Part shown: in pieces, positions 5,780-8,619 of the stretch | How the letters are laid out: every line of letters begins with the position of its first letter | How positions within the stretch are numbered: position 1 is the first letter of the stretch | Origin: Treponema sp. | GTDB lineage: Bacteria; Spirochaetota; Spirochaetia; Treponematales; Treponemataceae | NCBI GenBank assembly: GCA_017622055.1 | Contig: JAGARY010000406.1 | Coordinates: forward strand, 1 to 8,619 | Reading direction: 5' to 3' | DNA length: 8,619 nt | Notes under the pieces: model-generated | Databases searched by the model: none | What the model was told of the DNA's origin: nothing | The model's input: only the letters and a program-made list of their open reading frames with translations | Position numbers and translations under genes: made by a program

Positions 5780-7048
5780 TTACTCTGCTTCATTTGCTGC
5801 TTCTAAAACACCATAGAAAGCAGGTTTTGTATTTAAATTTTCATCAAAGATTAAAGGATACTGATGAACATTATTTAACCATCGTAATTGTCCATTTGAA
5901 GGAACGTTTAACCAAGTAACTCCATCATGTAATCCCCAGAAAGTAACACTAGAAATACCTTTCTTATATTTTTTTTTTGCATTACGTAAGAACATTTCAA
6001 AAGTTTCTTTGTAAGATTCTTTTAATTTTTCTGGATTTTCTGCATCTGCCTTAGACATTGAAGCAATTTCAATTTCTGTAATGTGAACATCCAATCCTTT
6101 TGCAATATACATTTTGATTGTTTTTTCGTATTCTGCAATTGAAGGATTTCCCTGTTTTACGTGAGATTGCATTCCCAAAACATCAATACGAGTTGGCAAT
6201 TTGGAATCTTTTTCGTGAGCTTTTACAGAATCAATAATTTTTAAAATCATTGCACGTTTGTTAGACATACATTCGTTGTAATCATTATAAGCAAGCAAAA
6301 CATCTTTTGGGGCATATTTGTTTGCAAAACAGAAAGCGTTTACAATAAATTCATCACTTTTGTAAATTGAATACCAATTGCTACCGCCATCTCTAAGTTT
6401 TGTTCCTCCATCATTTGCAGCTTCGTTTACAACATCCCAACAATAAATGATGCGTTTTCCACCGTTGTTTTTGTCTTCCCAAGCTTTAACATGTTCTAAA
6501 ACTGATTTAATATACCATTCTTGACGTGCAGTCATTGTAGTTTTATCAACAAGTTTTCCAGAAGATTTGTACCCTTCTTTAAAAAACCAATCTGCAGTTT
6601 GAGAATGCCAAACAAGAACATGACCACGCATTTTAATTCCATTGGCTTTTGCAATGTTCAAACATTGATCTACTGTCCCAAATTGAAGTTGATTTTTTGG
6701 AACTTTAATTGTGTTTCCAAAAGAATCTGTAAAATCTTCAAAATTTTTTGGAGCACCTGGGTAATATGTTCCCATAATTGAATCTGGTTTAAATTCATTT
6801 TCCATTGTGAATGAACTAAAATGGCGTTTCATACCGGCTTGCACAGAAGCAGAAGGTAAAATTTTTGTATTAGATGGCCATTGAGTATGAGGAACAGCCA
6901 CGCCAATATAATCAATTTTTCCTGCATAAGCGTCTTTTAATGATGGAGCTTCCATCCAAGAAACTTTATCGGCAGTAAAAGCAGTGCTTAACCCTACCAA
7001 AATAAAAACTGAAGCCAAAATTGATTTTTTCAAAGTGTTTTTAATCAT
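5780..7048 (-). CDS. Secreted endo-1,4-beta-xylanase, glycoside hydrolase family 10
   Basis: The 422-aa protein hydrolyses internal beta-1,4 links of xylan with retention of configuration. An N-terminal signal peptide (MIKNTLKKSILASVFILVGL, cleavage near STAFTA|DK, about residue 26) is followed by a single GH10 barrel with no added binding module. GH10 marks in order: FTMENEFKPD (about 80-89), GHVLVWHSQTADWFF (142-156), the acid/base glutamate in WDVVNEA (Glu209), DVLGMQSHV (289-297), the nucleophile in HITEIE (Glu325) and VTFWGLHDGVTWL (368-380). The start is the ATG at 7048 because AAGGA (7055-7059) lies 6 nt upstream; a TTG at 7063 in the same frame would precede that site. It diverges from a sugar isomerase gene, consistent with plant-polysaccharide use. 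No clear terminator is seen before copA. Confidence 0.95.
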   Translation of the reverse strand: MIKNTLKKSILASVFILVGLSTAFTADKVSWMEAPSLKDAYAGKIDYIGVAVPHTQWPSNTKILPSASVQAGMKRHFSSFTMENEFKPDSIMGTYYPGAPKNFEDFTDSFGNTIKVPKNQLQFGTVDQCLNIAKANGIKMRGHVLVWHSQTADWFFKEGYKSSGKLVDKTTMTARQEWYIKSVLEHVKAWEDKNNGGKRIIYCWDVVNEAANDGGTKLRDGGSNWYSIYKSDEFIVNAFCFANKYAPKDVLLAYNDYNECMSNKRAMILKIIDSVKAHEKDSKLPTRIDVLGMQSHVKQGNPSIAEYEKTIKMYIAKGLDVHITEIEIASMSKADAENPEKLKESYKETFEMFLRNAKKKYKKGISSVTFWGLHDGVTWLNVPSNGQLRWLNNVHQYPLIFDENLNTKPAFYGVLEAANEAE

Positions 7049-7090
7049 ATAAAATCCTTGCAAATAATATTTGATTTATAATCGCTTAAA

Positions 7091-7119
7091 ATTATAAATC
7101 TATATTTTTAATCTGTACA
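7091..7119 (-). promoter_or_regulatory. Promoter of the xylanase gene
   Basis: On the minus strand TGTACA (7119-7114; four of six matches to the -35 consensus) is followed after 17 bp by a perfect TATAAT (7096-7091). The start would be near 7084, giving a leader of about 36 nt to the ATG at 7048. One arm of the shared inverted repeat (7123-7131) lies 4 bp upstream of the -35, a possible activator position. Confidence 0.55.
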
Positions 7120-7122
7120 TAG

Positions 7123-7214
7123 AGTGAATTTATTATTTTTTTAAACATAATAAAATTTTATAAAATAGGTAAAATCTCTGCTTGACATCTGCGTTTTATG
7201 TTATAAAATTCACT
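7123..7214. repeat. Inverted repeat linking the divergent xylanase and isomerase promoters
   Basis: AGTGAATTT (7123-7131) and AAATTCACT (7206-7214) are perfect reverse complements; extending to 13 bp (7123-7135 and 7202-7214) keeps 11 matches. Relative to its own gene each copy reads in the same direction. One sits just upstream of the xylanase -35, the other over the isomerase -10 and start site. The centres are 83 bp apart, close to eight helical turns. This suggests two sites for one regulator, but a chance match in AT-rich DNA is possible. Confidence 0.35.
7182..7209 (+). promoter_or_regulatory. Promoter of the fucose/arabinose isomerase family gene
   Basis: A perfect TTGACA (7182-7187) is followed after 16 bp by TAAAAT (7204-7209). 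The start would be near 7216, leaving a leader of about 70 nt, rich in TA steps. A TATAAT also occurs at 7243-7248 but has no matching -35 at the proper distance. Confidence 0.55.
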
Positions 7215-7288
7215 ATATATATCTATAATATTATTGTAGTCTTATAATGGAGAATACAAATATTTGTTTTTTAGGAGCAAGGAAAAAT

Positions 7289-8619
7289 ATGATTAACAAA
7301 CCAAAAGCAAAAATTGGTATCGTAGCTGTTAGCCGCGACTGTTTCCCAGAATCACTTTCTGTAAACAGAAGAAAAGCACTTGTTGAAGCTTATTCAAAAA
7401 AATATGATGCAGCAGACATTTATGAATGTCCAATTTGTATCGTAGAATCAGAAATCCACATGGTTCAAGCTTTAGAAGACATCAAAAAAGCAGGATGTAA
7501 TGCACTTTGTGTTTACCTTGGAAACTTTGGTCCAGAAATTGCAGAAACTTTACTTGCAAAACATTTTGACGGTCCAGTTATGTTCTGTGCTGCTGCAGAA
7601 GAAACATCTAAAAACGGTGGATTAATTCAAGGTCGTGGTGATGCATATTGTGGTATGCTCAACGCTTCTTACAACTTAAAACTTCGCAACGTTAAAGCTT
7701 ACATTCCAGAATATCCAGTTGGAACAGCTGAACAATGTGCAGATATGATTAACGAATTCGTGCCAATTGCAAAAGCAGTTTATGCATTGAATCACCTTAA
7801 AATCATTTCATTTGGACCTCGTCCATTAAACTTCCTTGCTTGTAACGCACCAATCAAACAGCTTTACAATCTTGGTGTAGAAATTGAAGAAAACTCAGAA
7901 TTAGACTTGTTCGAAGCATTCAACAAACACGCTGGAGACAGCCGTATTCCTGGTGTTGTTGCTGATATGGAAAAAGAACTTGGAGCAGGAAACAAAAAAC
8001 CAGAAATCTTGGAAAAACTTGCTCAATACGAACTTACACTTTTGGACTGGGTTGAAGCTCACAAAGGTTACCGTGAATTCGTAGCAATTGCTGGAAAATG
8101 TTGGCCAGCATTCCAAACACAATTTGGATTCGTTCCATGTTACGTAAACAGCCGCTTAACAAAAATGGGAATTCCTGTTTCTTGTGAAGTTGATATTTAC
8201 GGTGCACTTTCTGAATTCATTGGTACAGTTGTTTCTGATGATGCAGTTACATTACTCGACATCAACAACACAGTTCCACAAGATATTTATGACGAAGACA
8301 TCAAAGGAAAACATGGAAACTATACATTAAAAGATACTTTCATGGGATTCCACTGTGGAAACACAGCTTCTTCAAAACTTTCATTCTGCGAAATGAAATA
8401 CCAAATGATTATGGCACGTTCACTTCCAGTTGAAGTTACAAACGGAACTTTGGAAGGTGATATCGTTCCTGGTGATATTACATTCTTCCGTTTACAATCA
8501 ACAGCTGACGCTAAACTTAGAGCTTACATTGCTCAAGGTGAAGTTCTTCCTGTTGCAACTCGTTCATTCGGTGCAATTGGTATCTTCGCTATTCCAGAAA
8601 TGGGACGCTTCTATCGTCA
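7289..8619 (+). CDS. L-fucose/L-arabinose isomerase family protein, 3' end cut by window edge
   Basis: 443 codons are present and the frame is open at the right edge; family relatives suggest only a few tens of residues are missing. The enzyme class converts an aldose to its ketose with a divalent metal (fucose to fuculose, or arabinose to ribulose). Likely metal and catalytic residues are Glu300 in SCEVDIYGAL, Asp324 in LLDINN and His355 in GFHCGNT, the motifs of this superfamily. The visible end, EMGRFYR, leads into the family's conserved C-terminal segment. Two Shine-Dalgarno-like sites precede the ATG: AGGAG (7273-7277) and AAGGA (7279-7283, 5 nt away). Codon use is rich in AAC, TTC, TAC and GGT compared with neighbours, pointing to high expression. 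The divergent xylanase suggests use of sugars released from hemicellulose. The exact substrate cannot be read from sequence. Confidence 0.88.
   Translation, partial: MINKPKAKIGIVAVSRDCFPESLSVNRRKALVEAYSKKYDAADIYECPICIVESEIHMVQALEDIKKAGCNALCVYLGNFGPEIAETLLAKHFDGPVMFCAAAEETSKNGGLIQGRGDAYCGMLNASYNLKLRNVKAYIPEYPVGTAEQCADMINEFVPIAKAVYALNHLKIISFGPRPLNFLACNAPIKQLYNLGVEIEENSELDLFEAFNKHAGDSRIPGVVADMEKELGAGNKKPEILEKLAQYELTLLDWVEAHKGYREFVAIAGKCWPAFQTQFGFVPCYVNSRLTKMGIPVSCEVDIYGALSEFIGTVVSDDAVTLLDINNTVPQDIYDEDIKGKHGNYTLKDTFMGFHCGNTASSKLSFCEMKYQMIMARSLPVEVTNGTLEGDIVPGDITFFRLQSTADAKLRAYIAQGEVLPVATRSFGAIGIFAIPEMGRFYR

Noticed and set aside
7211..7230. TA-rich run (cactatatatatctataata) as a repeat element or second promoter
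   Set aside because: It is short and typical of AT-rich leaders, and the TATAAT-like strings lack a -35 at the right distance.
7901..8122. 73-codon minus-strand ORF inside the isomerase gene
   Set aside because: It lies opposite conserved isomerase coding sequence and has no recognisable motif or start context.

Overview
The window is AT-rich DNA (mostly A/T-ending codons, T/A-rich spacers) from a bacterium with Sec-exported proteins. A secreted GH10 xylanase sits beside a sugar isomerase of the L-fucose/L-arabinose isomerase class, next to leucine-rich-repeat (LRR) surface-type proteins and AT-rich codon use. This fits a fibre-degrading gut or rumen anaerobe, and a Treponema-like spirochaete is my best guess. 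That taxonomic placement is inference from gene content and style, not proof.

Left region (1-1858, minus strand). A three-gene cluster is transcribed leftward: two paralogous exported proteins (1025-1603 and 397-975, both 192 aa from a conserved ATG), then a membrane-anchored internalin-like LRR protein that runs off the left edge (1-392) and starts 4 nt after the previous stop. The C-terminal tails of the two paralogues look like LRR-type units, so the three products may form one surface or periplasmic module. Ahead of the first gene is a 16-codon ORF with a strong Shine-Dalgarno (SD) sequence. It encodes a perfect EF-hand/dockerin-type calcium loop and its stop overlaps the start of the downstream gene. 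The spacer to the divergent gene at 1859 carries four RTAACC half-sites arranged in inverted repeats.

Centre (1859-3445). On the plus strand is a six-helix membrane protein with a C-terminal LuxR/GerE-like helix-turn-helix, a likely membrane-bound regulator and a candidate controller of the divergent LRR cluster. Facing it is yhhQ, a queuosine-precursor transporter, preceded by a well-formed class I preQ1 riboswitch whose 3' end contains the yhhQ SD.

Right centre (3446-5779). A full-length Cu(I)-type P1B ATPase (CopA) has a consensus-like promoter and a 9-bp perfect inverted repeat spanning its -10 region and start codon.

Right region (5780-8619). A secreted GH10 xylanase (minus) and an L-fucose/L-arabinose isomerase family enzyme (plus, cut by the right edge) diverge from a 240-bp spacer. 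Each has a recognisable promoter, and a 9-bp perfect inverted repeat (11/13 when extended) places one arm at each promoter. This suggests coordinated control of hemicellulose breakdown and sugar catabolism. The isomerase uses many more C-ending codons (AAC, TTC, TAC) than the other genes, as expected of a highly expressed gene.

I see no tRNA, rRNA, CRISPR array or insertion sequence. The longest gene-free stretches are about 215-240 bp and are described as regulatory regions.
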